DNA of 64,000 nt from Apoda limacodes. Lineage: Eukaryota > Arthropoda > Insecta > Lepidoptera > Limacodidae. Shown in pieces: positions 12,339 through 23,760 of this stretch. The position numbers and the translations under genes were made by a program. Under the pieces are notes generated by a model that worked only from the letters and a program-made list of their open reading frames with translations, was not told the DNA's origin and made no database searches. The stretch spans positions 3,876,501 through 3,940,500 of the forward strand of contig OX291557.1 in assembly GCA_946406115.1 (NCBI GenBank). The letters run 5' to 3'. Within the stretch, counting starts at the first letter, position 1. Each line of letters opens with the position of its first letter.

Positions 12339-12772
12339 AATCGGCCAAGTGCGAGTCGGACTCGCGCACATAGGATTCCGGACCATTATCTACAAAAACG
12401 GTAAAAAAATCACGTTTGCTGTAGGTAGGTAGGTTTATTTTAATTTAATTATTTAATTTTAAAGTGAATATATAACTTAATATTCCGTGAATATTTAAAC
12501 ACATGTTGCCGTTATCAATATCGAACAAAAACGAGCGAAAAAATCACGTTTGTTGTACGCGAGCCCCCTTAAATATTTATTTCATTCTTTTTTTTAGTAT
12601 TTGTTGTATTTGTTATTATAGCGGCAACAGAAATACATTATCTGTGAAAATTTTAACTGTCTAACTATCATGGGTCATGAGATACAGGTTGGTAATAGAC
12701 GGACGGACAGCGGAGTCTTAGTAATAGGGTGCCGTGTTTTACCCTTTGGGTACGGAACCCTAATAAAACACG
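12339..12772 (+). repeat. 'aagtgcgagtcggactcgc' lepidopteran repeat, near-complete
   Basis: Starts 'tcggccaagtgcgagtcgga' and ends 'ttacccttttgggtacggaa'-like (here 'accctttgggtacggaaccc'). Inside are 'gcggcaacagaaatacatta', 'gggtcatgagatacag' and 'gacggacggacagcggagtc'. This is one of the most frequent moth repeats; its class is not settled in my knowledge. The block 'aaaaatcacgtttg' occurs twice (about 12404 and 12539), separated by AT-rich DNA ('gtgaatatataacttaat') that is also present in the 45806 copy. Confidence 0.7.
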
Positions 12773-13647
12773 GGTTGCACTCCGGGAGTGCCGGCAGAAG
12801 CAAAAACTTGATAATATTAAAGTTTTTTTCACGTTGTGCATTTTTGATATTTTGGAATATTTAGGGAATAATTTTGCACTAATTGCTTTAATTATCGGTA
12901 TATAAGTAATATCATTTATGTGGTAAAATACTATATTCATTTATTGCGTTATCTTATACAAACATGTCAATTTATATTTTCGGTTAAAGATTCTTTATTT
13001 CTCAAAAAGAATTACAGAATTCACTTACAGAGAAATATTCATAAAAATAACGTAAACATTTGTCATTGCTTATTAAATATTATTAATATAATGGTACACT
13101 GCACTGTTGACTTAGATTATAGTATGTATTAAATAAACATATATAGAATTTGTTACATTTTACATGAACTAAAGTGGAGCAGAATTAAGATATTTAGTTC
13201 CAAATTCTGTGTATAACCGTATAACAAATTAATAAATTTATATTACATCAAAAATTTAACACTTCAGAACTTTCTCCGCTCGGTAGAAAGTGAGGGGGAT
13301 ACTTCCTCTCCTACGCCGTGCCGGCGGTCTATAATCCCTCCATCTTACGAATTTTCGTGTCAGATCACGTGTCCTGACGCGAGTTTAACATTTTATACCC
13401 ATCACAAAAAAAGTGCACAACGCCGCTAAAGAAGTTTTCACTTCAAAAGGTGGTGGGTTTTGTCGTAATTCAATCATTTTAATAACTAAATTACGAATGA
13501 CAATCACAGATTATCTATTATATAATTTGTTAAAACCTTAGAGTAAGGTTAAAACCCGTAGCGTGATTGATGACGTAGCCTAAAGTCTGAGCCCAGAAAT
13601 ACTCACATGTTGAAAATCGTAACAAATTTAATGTAATATTCTTAAAC
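12773..13647. other. AT-rich stretch with a short GC-richer patch
   Basis: No gene. 13265-13400 is somewhat GC-richer ('gtagaaagtgagggggata', 'cgccgtgccggcggtc') but shows no coding frame or known repeat. Confidence 0.4.
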
Positions 13648-13996
13648 AATTCGGTGCCTCAGCCGTTATGCGCCCCACTGCAGGGGCACGGGCCTCTTCT
13701 TGAAGTAGGATGCTTAGGCCATAGTTCACCACGATGGTCTAAGGTAGTTAGGCTTGGTTTTCAAACTAGTGACCACTTGACTGTCAGAGTTTTCAAGCCT
13801 TCCATAAGGTCTCTGTCTTGGCTAGACAACTGCTGTCATATAAATGGTGTATCTGTCTGTGTTTAGGTGTCTGACAGGTTAACGTGCCCGCTGAAACACG
13901 AAAGAGCTCAGCAAAATGTGCCACTAGGCGGGCACCCATCCAAGAAGTGACTACGATTAAGACCAAGCCCGACGATGCTTAACTTCGCATATCGTT
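13648..13996 (-). mobile_element. 5S-rRNA-headed SINE, copy 1
   Basis: On the minus strand the 5' head reads 'gaagttaagcatcgtcggg', 'cttggt', a 13-bp insertion, then 'cttggatgggtgcccgcct'. This follows the 3' half of eukaryotic 5S rRNA (…taagcagcgtcgggcg…ggttagtacttggatgggagacc), which contains the intermediate element and C box of the RNA polymerase III promoter. Downstream come 'cgtgtttcagcgggcacgtt' and 'gtgaactatggcctaagc', 'gaagaggcccgtgcccctgc' and 'agtggggcgca'. The same head-body order occurs at 52238-52485. The body end is of the type shared by moth SINEs ('ctctgagaggagacc...cagtagtggg'). Inactive: head interrupted, 5' part missing. Confidence 0.6.
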
Positions 13997-14203
13997 ATTG
14001 ATAGACGACTCATCTAAGACGAGCTACTTAAACAGTTATGACAAGATTATTATTTCGGTTCCTCGGCTTCTTATGTTAAGTGTCTATTTGAAATTATTAA
14101 GAGGTAGTAAGTACTACGTGACAGTAAAAACAAGGATGACGCGATATGTAACTAAACTGCGTGAGTAGTGCAGCTACATCGCAATTCACTGAGATTTTCA
14201 TTG

Positions 14204-14240
14204 AATACATGAAATAATAGTTTTTATTATTTCATGTATT
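14204..14240. repeat. perfect 16-bp inverted repeat (hairpin)
   Basis: Left arm 14204-14219 (aatacatgaaataata) and right arm 14225-14240 are exact complements around a 5-base spacer (gtttt). No flanking homology extends the stem. Confidence 0.85.
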
Positions 14241-15761
14241 TGGTAAAAAAAAAATTTTGGTATTACAGCTTCTTAATGTTTAAATTTTTTATTTTCCAAC
14301 TTTATACTTATAAATCTCGAATGACCCTGTTTTACAATCCAAGTCTGCACTCGTTTTTCTTTTAATTTTATTACACGAAGCTGTTTGTTATAAAACTCAA
14401 ACAACAAAATGTTGGAATGTATCCAGAAATGTTGAACCCTTTATTTTTATTTCGTACAGAATTCTGGTTAAAACTTTTAAGGTACAAGTCGCAATTCGGT
14501 GCCTACTGTCGCATACACAGATTTGAAATCTAAAGAATACAGATAATATTTGTTTTATTATTATTATTTACACTCACCGAAATTTGGACGAAGAAAAGGA
14601 AATAAAAAATTGGAATAAATAAAAATGAGTCTATATTCTACTCTTGCTGCGTAAAATTAAGGCTAAATATGTATATAATAATGAATATTATATTACATTA
14701 TATTAATGAATATTATATAAGTCATGTTTCTATGGTTTTTACATTTATAAGACTATTTTTGACCACTTTAAAAGCACACGAAATTTAGCACAGCCGTAGA
14801 GCGATCATAGAAGATCATTAGGTTACAAAATGATTTGGATGTACCCATGTCAAGTTTTTGTAATTAAGAAGCGGGTAGCATATTATATTTTAGGATTTAA
14901 AACGCACATAAACATCCAAGTCACGATATTTTTAAATGAATAAAATTGTATTGTAACGATAGACTTACAAAATCTTGGTTATTATTTAGAAAACCTACCT
15001 ACTTAATTAATAACAAAATTGTTAAATTGGCGATTTAATAATAAGAAAATTACAAAGGCGAATATGGGCACAAAATGTGATGTCACAACTTTTAGCGCTG
15101 TACAGGTTGCGATGCAAGTATTGACATGAAGTTATTCAAATTTAAATATTTTTAATGAGATTATATTTTACTATAAAATGAACGAAGTTATTAAACTTTG
15201 AAGGTAAAAAGTGTCAGAATATACTTTGATCAAAAAAGGTTGGGACTGAAACGGGCTATATTAACACTGGTTTGAACTTCCACTAAAAGCGTCACGTAAT
15301 TAATCGCGGCCGGCAGTTTCACAGCAAAGCTTTTTATATGAGAAACACTGTATTTAAGTTGAGCTTTCACGCTTATGTTGACATTTATAAAAATAAATTA
15401 CCATATACAGTGGCAAAAACACGATCAGCTTTTTCATTTTGACAATGATGTAAGTATAAAAATAAATAATTAAAAACACGAGAAAAGACCTGGACTGACA
15501 TTTTTCGTGAATGACAAAGTTAAATTGTAATGTATTACTGCATGTATGAGAGATCATCACTTGAGAACGGCTTGACCGATTTGAATGATTTTGAGTGTGG
15601 TAGTGTTCGTAATTGTCTAAAAAAGGTTTGTATGAAATAATAAAAAGAAGAAATCACCGGAATCACAATCATATCATCAATAATATATGGTCTAAGTCTA
15701 TTTTATTGTAGTTATATAGAATTTTATGTCACCTCTTATGTCCACACAATAGCAGATAGCA
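14241..15761. other. AT-rich stretch, nothing identified
   Basis: No gene or recognised repeat. A minus-strand frame at 15354-15560 is open, hydrophobic and unrecognised. Confidence 0.4.
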
Positions 15762-16085
15762 ACAGCACAACAAGCACAAACTGTAATGTTAACGGCACAA
15801 ACGAAAATGTGAACAGCACAAACTGTTACGTCGACAGTACAAACTGTACTGTCAGCAACACAAGATGCAATGTCAACAACACAAACTGTAATATTAACGG
15901 CACAAACTGTAATGTCAAAAGCACAAACTGTTACGTCGACAGTGCAAACTGTACTGTCAGCAGCACTTAATTCAATGTCAGCAGCATAAACTGTAATATC
16001 ACGAGCACAAACTGTAATTTCAACAGCACAAACTGTAATTTCAACAGCACAAACTGTAATGTCAACAGCACAAATTTTGACAGCG
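15762..16085. repeat. 21-bp minisatellite with 105-bp higher-order repeat
   Basis: About fifteen copies of a 21-bp unit close to acagcacaaactgtaatgtc+a. A variant block containing 'ttacgtcgacagt' then 'gtactgtcagc' recurs at 15826 and 15931, exactly 105 bp (five units) apart, so the array has a second-level period. Because 21 is a multiple of three, the minus strand stays open for 135 codons (TVCAVEI-type heptads) and a second frame for 64; I take these as by-products of the period, not genes. Confidence 0.85.
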
Positions 16086-16269
16086 CATACATATATTGTA
16101 CACATATGGCATACGCCACAATAAAATTATATGTAGATTGATATAGATATTTCGCAACCAAGAATTGAGCTTTTATTTTATCCCTAAAAATACTGTTAGG
16201 AAATAAAACTAAATTTCCATTTGAGAAAACGAGCCAAAACTAAATAAACTACAAAGTTTAAAATTTCTA

Positions 16270-16365
16270 GGATGTCGGCCCGTGCAAAAGTGAGTTGCAT
16301 GCATTGCACTGACTTCCTGTGGCCGGACATTAAGTCAACGAACTCTGGTGAACTACGCGACACAC
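16270..16365. repeat. unclassified dispersed repeat, copy 2
   Basis: Partner of 7475-7570: 'gagttgcatgcattgcact', 'gacttcctgtggccgg', 'aagtcaacgaactc'. Both lie in the same orientation. Confidence 0.45.
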
Positions 16366-16478
16366 ATCAAGTTAAGTTTATGTAGAGTAAACATCGTTAG
16401 CTAACTCCACTTGAACTTACAAGTGTTGATAAAGTTCTAAGAAGTTCGATCACGGAATAAGTTTTAGCCTATTTATAG

Positions 16479-16896
16479 TTAAGTCCTGAGCGGCCGAGCC
16501 GAGACAGGATTTTTTTCTTGAACATTTTAAAAATCGCGTTTTTACAACAAATAGAACTATGCAGATAAATCTAAGAAGCAAAACTCTATTTAAATACAAA
16601 ATTTCATCCAAATCGATAGTACCATTTTAAAGATACGCAAATATTTAAGTTCCAGTTTTCTATTACATTTTATAGTTCAAAAGTTATACAAAATTCTAGT
16701 TGTTCATACAAATGGTTTTGAAAAAAAATTCTAGTTAATAAAAACATTTTACAAGATTTTGGAAAACCACAGACATAGGTATTCGGCTTCATATTATGAC
16801 TAAGAAACTTCACAGTGATTGATCAGTAAATATCAAAAACAAATGAGAAATTCGTTTGTATGAAGCCCGCTGCGAGGCCCCGCGCATCGTATCCTC
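16479..16896. mobile_element. partial copy of a TTAA-flanked inverted-repeat element
   Basis: From about 16648 to 16896 this matches the right two-thirds of the element at 50842-51216, including 'cacagtgattgatcagtaaa', 'aattcgtttgtatgaagc', 'cgctgcgaggccccgcg' and the terminus 'gtatcctc' followed by TTAA (16897-16900). The left part is unlike that copy; a TTAA at 16479-16482 may be the original left flank, but the left terminal repeat is not recognisable. Confidence 0.6.
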
Positions 16897-16900
16897 TTAA

Positions 16901-17604
16901 GAAGCTTAACTAGCTAAATTTCATTTCTTTTGGCAAATGTTTCTCCAGATCCGTTGTGCAAATCCCACTAAAATGTAATTAATTTGTCCTTCGGGATATG
17001 GTTATTACGACGATTAATAAACTTTTGTTCGAGAAAAATCTCAATTCCACCGAGTTTTTATCAATAGATATGACTTTTTTTTATTTCCAGGTTGGTTCCG
17101 TAATAAAAACTAATAAAAGACGGTGGCGGGTAAAAGTAAAAATAAAAAATTACTTAATAAAAATAATAACAGTAGCAGCAGCAGTGACAAACCTTGGATA
17201 CAATTTATACAATAGTAGCTAGTTACTCGCGGTGTTGCCTCCACGATTTAACTTTTTGGCCGTAGAGGTCAAATTACGAAAAAGCCCACTGTACAAGAAA
17301 GCTCCCGGCCAAGCTACACATTTTTAGACCCAGCAGTTTTCGCTGTGGGGTAGTGTGTCAATGAACCAGTATATTTACCTTAGGATAAAGTTAGTTAAAA
17401 AACATAGAATTGACGATTAAAAGTCCTAATACCTTACACTATCTCATAGCCAAATTCACATATTACCTTTTTTACCATTAAGAGATGATGAAACGCACTG
17501 AAAAAGTAAGAACCTACTGTATGTTTATAACTTCAGGTTCTTCGTTAATAAGGATTTCTGTCTTTGTATAACAGTAAGAGACTCTCTCCCACATTAAGAA
17601 AGAT
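16901..17604. other. AT-rich stretch, nothing identified
   Basis: An open frame at 16998-17222 contains Lys-rich and Val/Ala-rich low-complexity sequence; no recognised domain. A possible acceptor ('tttatttccag') precedes 17092 but no exon could be supported. Confidence 0.35.
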
Positions 17605-18482
17605 CAGGGACCTAATTCTCACTTCATCCGAGATAATCTCGTATTAGAGATTATCTGGAAGGCACTATCTCGACTGTAAAATTTCGATCGTCGACATCAT
17701 TTTCGCGTTTGCTGTATTCTCATTATCAATCGAAACAAACTTCGAACAAAATGTCGTTCGAAGCGGTGGAATGTTGCCATTGTGAACCAGTTACGTAACG
17801 GGGTACGTTCCGTTGCATAGTTTTAGAGCGTTTTTTAAAACGCCTATTCTAATATGCCTCTTTTGATATATTAAAAAAGGGTTCGGTGACTACAAAATGT
17901 TTGAAGCAAGATTTTACTTGTTTTTCATCATTATTAATAAGGAAATTATAAGTATAACTAAGTTTGTAATCTAAATCCCTATTTCGAGAAATTGTTTTAA
18001 TATTTAAACGGAACGTATTTGAACATAAATAATAAAAAACTCTGTTTGTTTTTGTTGAGTGTTTTATTTGTTTATTTGGTTGAGAATTTTAGGTTATTCT
18101 TATTTTTCAAAGGTGTTATTATGTTTTTTAAATTTTTTCACATAAAATTACCACCTAGTATTATCAAAATACTACGCAGCACTAAAGATGGCGGCGCCGG
18201 GCCTCAAACATTTTTGTTAGTGAATGTGAAAAATGTGAATCTAGTGTTTCTTATGATGAAAATCTATAGAAATAGAAGAATTTTAGTTTGGGGTGTACAA
18301 AATGGTGCGCTGAGAAAAAAGTCTTAGAAAATTCTCGAAGCAGTTCGAGCGGCTTGCGTTCGAGAAAAGTCGGATTCGACATTACCAGAATTGTTTAACT
18401 ACATTTTCGTTCGAGAAAAGTTTAAATTCGTACTTTATTTCGAATTCGTGATCAATTCGATCGCGTGAGAATTGGCTCCCTG
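17605..18482. mobile_element. 878-bp element with CAGGGA inverted termini (hAT-like ends)
   Basis: Left end 'cagggacctaattctcact' and reverse complement of the right end 'cagggagccaattctcacg' agree at 16 of the first 18 bases. Subterminal repeats 'gttcgagaaaagt' occur near 18358 and 18408. CAGGG termini are typical of hAT elements; that is inference, because the 8-bp flanks (agaaagat and gttatgta) do not match as a target duplication. The internal open frame at 18019-18327 (102 codons) resembles no transposase. Probably a non-autonomous element. Confidence 0.55.
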
Positions 18483-19721
18483 GTTATGTATCCAGCTACT
18501 GGTTACCTCAAATACATATAAAATCTAGATACGTTTTACTAACGCCTTGGGCGAGGTCAATGCTCATAGTTTAATTTAATTTAATGTAATTGACTGAAAA
18601 TGCTAACTGGCGAGGTGCATGAACTTCCTGAAACTACACTGTATCAACGAACTCTACGTCATTAAGCTACTTATAAAGCGTATTAGCCACACTTGTTTAC
18701 GTTCGTAAGTTTTAAGACAGTTTGATTGTAGAAAAAGTTTCATTGTCAGCTTATGGCGCAGATAACAGATAACTGGGGCATTGCATCTTCGCATAAGATA
18801 GAGTCCAGAATACATATTCCAGTTGCTTGCACAGTTCAAAAATGTGTGTGTGTGTATGTATAAATCTGTGTGTATGTGGGTATAAATCTGTGTGTATGTG
18901 TGTATAAATATGCATTTGAAAGCAGTCATAAGCTTTCTTAAAACACTATGTATTGTTTTTAGTATATACACATACTAGCAAAAATAACTAGTCTCATACA
19001 TAAACGACGGTATTTTATAAACTAGTAAAGATACCTTCTTGAAACTAAAAGTATAATAAAAAGAGTTTAATATTTTACACATAAATAATTAAATACAGTT
19101 TAATATTCCTTTGACTTCATTGAGCTATAATGACTTTTTTAGGACTCATTGTCTTCTATGAACCTAAGAGACTAGTCTATTTTTGCTAGTAAGTGTATAT
19201 GTGAGTTCTGAAAAGAATTTCTGAAGCTAGTAATCAAATAATTTTATCAAACTCACAAAAAACGAGTCATAAGTTCTTTAGATCTTGCTTGAAATTCTTG
19301 ACTTCAGAGAATACTCCCTGTATTCTACTCAAATCAAACACAATAAAATTTTGTTGACATGATCAAAAGCCAAATCTATATCGAATATCCAAAACTTTCT
19401 TTATTACTGCGATGCTATTTTTATCTTATTTTTAGGGTTGCGTACTTAAACAGTGCAAACGGCGTCCTGAATTACTAAGCCTAAATGTCGGACCGATATT
19501 AAAAGGGCTCTATCTTTGAGACTGAAGTTGGTAAGATGCTAAAATGTTCATGCTGATATAATGGCGAATTTTCTAACAAATAATAAGTTTAATTTAAGGG
19601 GATCTTCATACAAGGAATATGACTTTGTCGTTCTGGCTCTAATGTAAAAATGGTAATACATAAAAGCTTCAACATTAAAAAGGTTTTAGATTAAGCCCTA
19701 TTGTAAATAATAAATAATTAA
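18483..19721. other. AT-rich stretch with a TG-rich tract
   Basis: 18843-18910 is TG-rich and made of about three copies of a 22-bp unit ('tgtgtgtatgtgggtataaa' type). Otherwise no signal. Confidence 0.45.
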
Positions 19722-19806
19722 AAACGGTCAAGTGTAAGTCAAGCTCGTGCATTCTGTAGGTACGAAACCCTCGCTGCGTGAATCCGACTTGTATTTGGCC
19801 GGTTCA
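19722..19806. repeat. imperfect inverted repeat of the 'aagtgcgagtcgg' repeat end
   Basis: 'aacggtcaagtgtaagtc' at the left and 'cgacttgtatttggccggtt' at the right are inverted copies of the end of the repeat seen at 12339, meeting around 'ggtacgaaaccc'. About 70% matched arms by eye. Confidence 0.5.
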
Positions 19807-20185
19807 ATATTACTTGGACGCTCTCTAAAGCTTGCCTATTATTACTTGGCCGCTCTTGCCTATTACTTGATTTTTATTACTATGACGCACTTAATAGCAA
19901 GTTTTTATTTTTACTATGAGACACTTTTCATCATTTGGACCCACTATTATAGACAGCTTGCTCAGACGCGTTCAAAGGCTTACGTTTTTTGTTACTCAGA
20001 CGTGCTATACAGCTTGTTTTTATTATCTCTACGACGCCCTTTATGGCTTGTTATTATTATTATAACGAACTTTTTATAACTTGGACGCACTAAACAGCTT
20101 GCTGATTATTACTCAGACGTGCTCTGAAGCTTACGGTTTTTTTATTACTCAGACTCGCTATAAAGCTTTATTATTATAACTTCAA
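19807..20185. repeat. degenerate minisatellite, unit about 33-38 bp
   Basis: About ten diverged copies of a unit built as 'ttattactcagacgtgct' plus 'ataaagcttgtttt'. Landmarks GACG and AGCTTG alternate regularly (e.g. 'ggacgctctctaaagcttg', 'gacgtgctatacagcttg', 'ggacgcactaaacagcttg', 'gacgtgctctgaagctta'). The open frame 19747-20079 is a by-product. Confidence 0.7.
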
Positions 20186-20690
20186 GTTGATTTCTAAAAC
20201 TTAAAATGAGGTGAAATAATCTCCTACTACTATTACAAAGCTTTAAGCTTTAGCGATGTTTTACTAAAAAAATAACAACAAAATTGAAAGACAAATTAAT
20301 CTCAATGTTCGAGATAAAGCGACAAACTGCGAAGCTTTAAAAACTTCTTTAAACTTCCTTAAAACTGTTAAAAGTTACGCAATTAAGAGCACAACCCATT
20401 TGACAGAGAAATTGCTATTTGCTTGAGGATATTTTATACCAACAAGCAGTTTTCTAGTAAGTATCCATTTGTAGCACAAAAAACAACTTTACGTACTTTT
20501 ATTCGTTTCGACAATGATGTAATACGGACTAAGCTTCAAAAAGAAAAATATATCGAAAGCGCTAACAAGAGCCAAAAGATTGTAATTTTTTCTAGAAATG
20601 ACAAAGTGTTTTTCTGTGATCCAATTTAATATATCTACGTTAAAAAACTGACTTGTTGACTACTATTATTAATATTTATTTTTATTTTAG
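20186..20690. other. AT-rich stretch, nothing identified
   Basis: A 68-codon open frame at 20423-20629 has no recognised content. Confidence 0.4.
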
Positions 20691-20955
20691 AACATTACAC
20701 ACAGCGCCATCTGGTCTCAAAGTTAAGTTAAGCAAAGCTGTATGCTATGGATTGATTGTACTACCAGACAACGGATAATATATAAATACATATATACTTC
20801 TTCTTTGCAAATTTGTACATTCATATTATATATGGATAACACATAGTCTCAAGAGAACACAAATATTCATCACATAAATGTTTGTCTTGTGCGGGACTCG
20901 AACTCACTTCCCTCGATTCAGCAGTCGGGTCAAAACCCGCTAAGCCTCGGTTTAT
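20691..20955 (-). mobile_element. tRNA-derived SINE, copy 1
   Basis: On the minus strand the head reads 'gcttagcgggttttgaccc', 'gactgctgaatcgaggg' and the B-box-like 'gagttcgagtcccgcac' (about 20883-20900), then an AT-rich body with 'gtgttctcttgagactatg', and the 3' end 'gaccagatggcgctgtgtg'. Same family as 44780-45000 and 48251-48512. A non-autonomous element, transcribed in life by RNA polymerase III. Confidence 0.75.
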
Positions 20956-21411
20956 TATAGTTATTGTTTTTAATAATAGCCTACTATAATTAGATATGTA
21001 TTTAATATTTAGTATTTATAAAAATATACTGAGTGTAATATTCATATACACATATATATATATACTTTGAGTGGGCTTGGTGATGGCAGAGGTATGGTTG
21101 TTGAATAAGCAATACGTAAATTATTTTATTATTATTATTTTGTAAGCTGTGACTTAGTCAAGTTTCATCAACAACCTTTGATTGTTTCCGCTTAAAGCGT
21201 ATACGTCAGGAATTCTCAACACTTCATTATATTATGACAAAATAAATGTTCAAATTTAAGATTTGTTCTTAAGGCTAAGATATAGGCCAGATCGTGTAAA
21301 TATGCCGTTTGTAACAAAACTATTATATAGCACCTGAAGAATTGAATTAAATATATGTTATTAAACTTCCTTTAATTGTATTTAATGCAAAAATAATTTG
21401 AAAGTGACTAT
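20956..21411. other. AT-rich stretch with TA and TTA tracts
   Basis: TA-rich run near 21048-21065 and a TTA run near 21123-21137; nothing else. Confidence 0.45.
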
Positions 21412-22680
21412 TTTTATTTGTTTATTTATTTATTTATTCAACACTCAAAACAGTATGTGACAATGAGTGAACAGTTATACACTTGTTTAATATAAATGCC
21501 TAACCTTGAATACATACACAAACATATATTAACATGGCCTTTACATACATATAAATACTAAACATATATAACAAATATATATCCATATATATATACACAT
21601 ACATACACATACACAAACATACATATACATATCAATGTACATAAAATATTGCTAGTTTGTTACTTATCTATTTATGATAAAAGAAATAAATAAATGCTGG
21701 ACTAAAATTTGTCTAACTATAATTTTTAACAAACAAATAATAATTCCCGTTTTATTGTTAAGTGACCTTATCGACATCCCTGAGAAAATGTTTGAGAGAA
21801 GATTGAAATATATCTATATTTTGGTTAGTAGAGCTAAGTTCATTATACAAACGACACATTCTTACAAGAGGATTAAAGAAAGAAGTTTTAAATACATTTA
21901 AAGTAAAAGTTTTAGAATTTCGACAGCGGTGCCTTGTGTTAAACATGATAAATGATAAAAGATTAGTTGCATCCATTGTCGAATGCAATATCCTATGCAA
22001 ACAAACTAGTAAAGCTAGCTCCCGTCTTTTGTGAAGTGTTGTCACATTAAAACATTTGCACCTGCTATCATAGTCTATTAGCATGCGCGATTGACCCGAT
22101 CTCCAACTTACTGTTCTAAGACATCGTCTCTGAATACTTTCAATGCGGTTACTATGTATTTTATAATGAGGTGTCCAAATTATGGATGCATATTCAAGGA
22201 TACGTCTTACTAAACTATAATAAAGTGGAAGAAAAACCTAAGGCTTTTTAAAATCCTTAGAATTTCTTGTAACAAAACCAAGCATCTGATTTGTTTTTTT
22301 AATTATATATTCATAGTGCTCCCTAAATGTAAGTTTACTATCAAAATAAACTCCGAGCTCTTTAATGGCTTCTTTTCTTTCCAAAACATGATCATTAATC
22401 TTATAGTTGTATCAAATTGTACTCTTTGTTTTTTAGTAGTAATAGTAATTGCATTACATTTATTTGCATTTAATAACATATCGTTGTCTATACACCACTC
22501 TTCAATTTTGTTTATATCTCTTTGCAAAATCACACAATCATTCATTTCAGAAACGACTTTAAAAACTTTCAAATCATCAGCATTAAGCATTCGGACTGTA
22601 TGGTTTCGACTAGGTCATTAATGAAAATAATGAAAAATAATGGTCCGAGGTGACTATTGTTACACTAGTGCAAATTTGAA
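21412..22680 (-). mobile_element. jockey/CR1-superfamily LINE, 5'-truncated, TTTA tail
   Basis: Antisense LINE. Its 3' end lies at about 21412-21440, where the + strand shows TTTA repeats (AAAT-type tail on the element's strand). The 3' untranslated part (21440-21750) contains CATA-rich low-complexity DNA. The coding remnant follows at 21755-22650. The element begins abruptly inside the reverse transcriptase. Confidence 0.75.
21758..22650 (-). pseudogene. C-terminal part of a LINE reverse transcriptase, broken
   Basis: Read from 22650 downward: a fragment of the block before motif C, then ADDLKVFKVV (motif C region near 22580, where the aromatic residue before ADD is altered by frameshift), CVILQRDINKIEEWC and LNANKCNAITI; then ELGVYFDSKLTFREH near 22340, and after frame changes RCLRTVSWRSGQ near 22110 and the terminal 108 codons (21758-22084) with FNTRHRCRNS and PLVRMCRLYNELS. 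That last block resembles the tail of insect LINE polymerases where RNA-binding CR1/jockey proteins end in a similar LWN-L motif. Several frameshifts; no start. Confidence 0.75.
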
Positions 22681-23590
22681 TGTATTGCATTTGATTTTTA
22701 AATCAAGTCAGTTAAATAATTAGACTTAGTTCCTATTTTGTGCATTGACTATAGGTTGTAGCAAAAAGTCAAAAAGTGTAAAAACAAAACGGTAAATACG
22801 TTAAATTCCATACAAAAAAATAAAAGTTTCAAGGCGTCATTATGATAAAATTACTGAAAAAAGTATAATGATAAATACATCTTATAGTAATGTATATGAC
22901 ATTGTGTAATGATTTTTTAAACATTTACATGGACATTGTTAGTATTACAGAAATTAGCTTTCTGGACCATATCGCCCTCTTAAGGCAACAACACAGCGAT
23001 ATCACTGAAAATGTGATAGTATTTTATCACATCAAAGTCGAAACACCAGGGAATCGACAATAGAATAGTTAGTGCCATTTTCAAATAAAAACACCGCACA
23101 AATAAAAAAAAGAAAATTTGTTTGTTAAAAAGTAAAAAACGAAAACGTAAGATGAAAAGAAAACCAGCAAAGGGAAATAGGTACCTAAATGCGAAAACAA
23201 TAGGGCACGGATATACCATTGTGTCTTCCGAAAAGGCTCTGATTGGAGCGGCGAGAACAAAAAGAGATGTCTAGATAATTGCGATGCTAATTAATACGCA
23301 GAGGAATAGATAATTTAATTAGAGTAAAATTTATTGGTTTGTTTGTGTGGAGAGTAAAACGTGCAATTAAGAAATTCGATTCGAAACATTATACTTATAA
23401 ATGCTACATTAACTCTGAGAAACATAAGATGTTGTTTTGTTTCGATTTAAATATGTTTTTGGTTCGAAACATCAATATTTGTAAAAAAAAATAGGAAGAA
23501 AAATGGTACATTTTCATCACATTGAAACGAAGCAAATGGGATCGTGAATTTTACTTTTCTCAAGACCAAGCGGGAGTTAATGGTACCCAC
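22681..23590. other. AT-rich stretch, nothing identified
   Basis: A minus-strand frame at 22980-23219 is hydrophobic and Phe-rich, as expected from A-rich DNA; no recognised domain. Confidence 0.4.
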
Positions 23591-23632
23591 GAGCAATAAT
23601 TTACGATAATTTTATTATGTAAATTATCGCTC
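23591..23632. repeat. hairpin, 14-bp arms
   Basis: Arms 23591-23604 (gagcaataatttac) and 23619-23632 pair with one mismatch around a 14-base AT spacer. Confidence 0.75.
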
Positions 23633-23687
23633 TGTGTAGTGTTTAGAAGCCCATACATATGAATACAGTGCAATTCTTATAATATTG

Positions 23688-23760
23688 AAAGTCAAAGTCA
23701 ACTTTTTTTTATTTAAATAAGTTTTTGAATCGTCAAATATTTTTTTGGTTTTAATACATA
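23688..23760 (-). mobile_element. 3' end of the TTTGAC-tailed LINE
   Basis: Reverse complement of the terminus seen at 6420-6494: tail 'aaagtcaaagtcaac', then 'atttaaataag' and 'tttttgaatcgtcaaat'. About 70 bp of pure 3' untranslated sequence, an extreme 5' truncation. Confidence 0.75.

Noticed and set aside
15698..16105. 135-codon minus-strand frame with Cys-containing heptads
   Set aside because: It is produced by a 21-bp tandem repeat, and a second frame of the same array is also open. No start context or flanking coding signal.
18019..18327. 102-codon frame as a transposase of the CAGGGA element
   Set aside because: Phe/Lys/Leu-rich with no transposase motifs; probably chance in AT-rich DNA.
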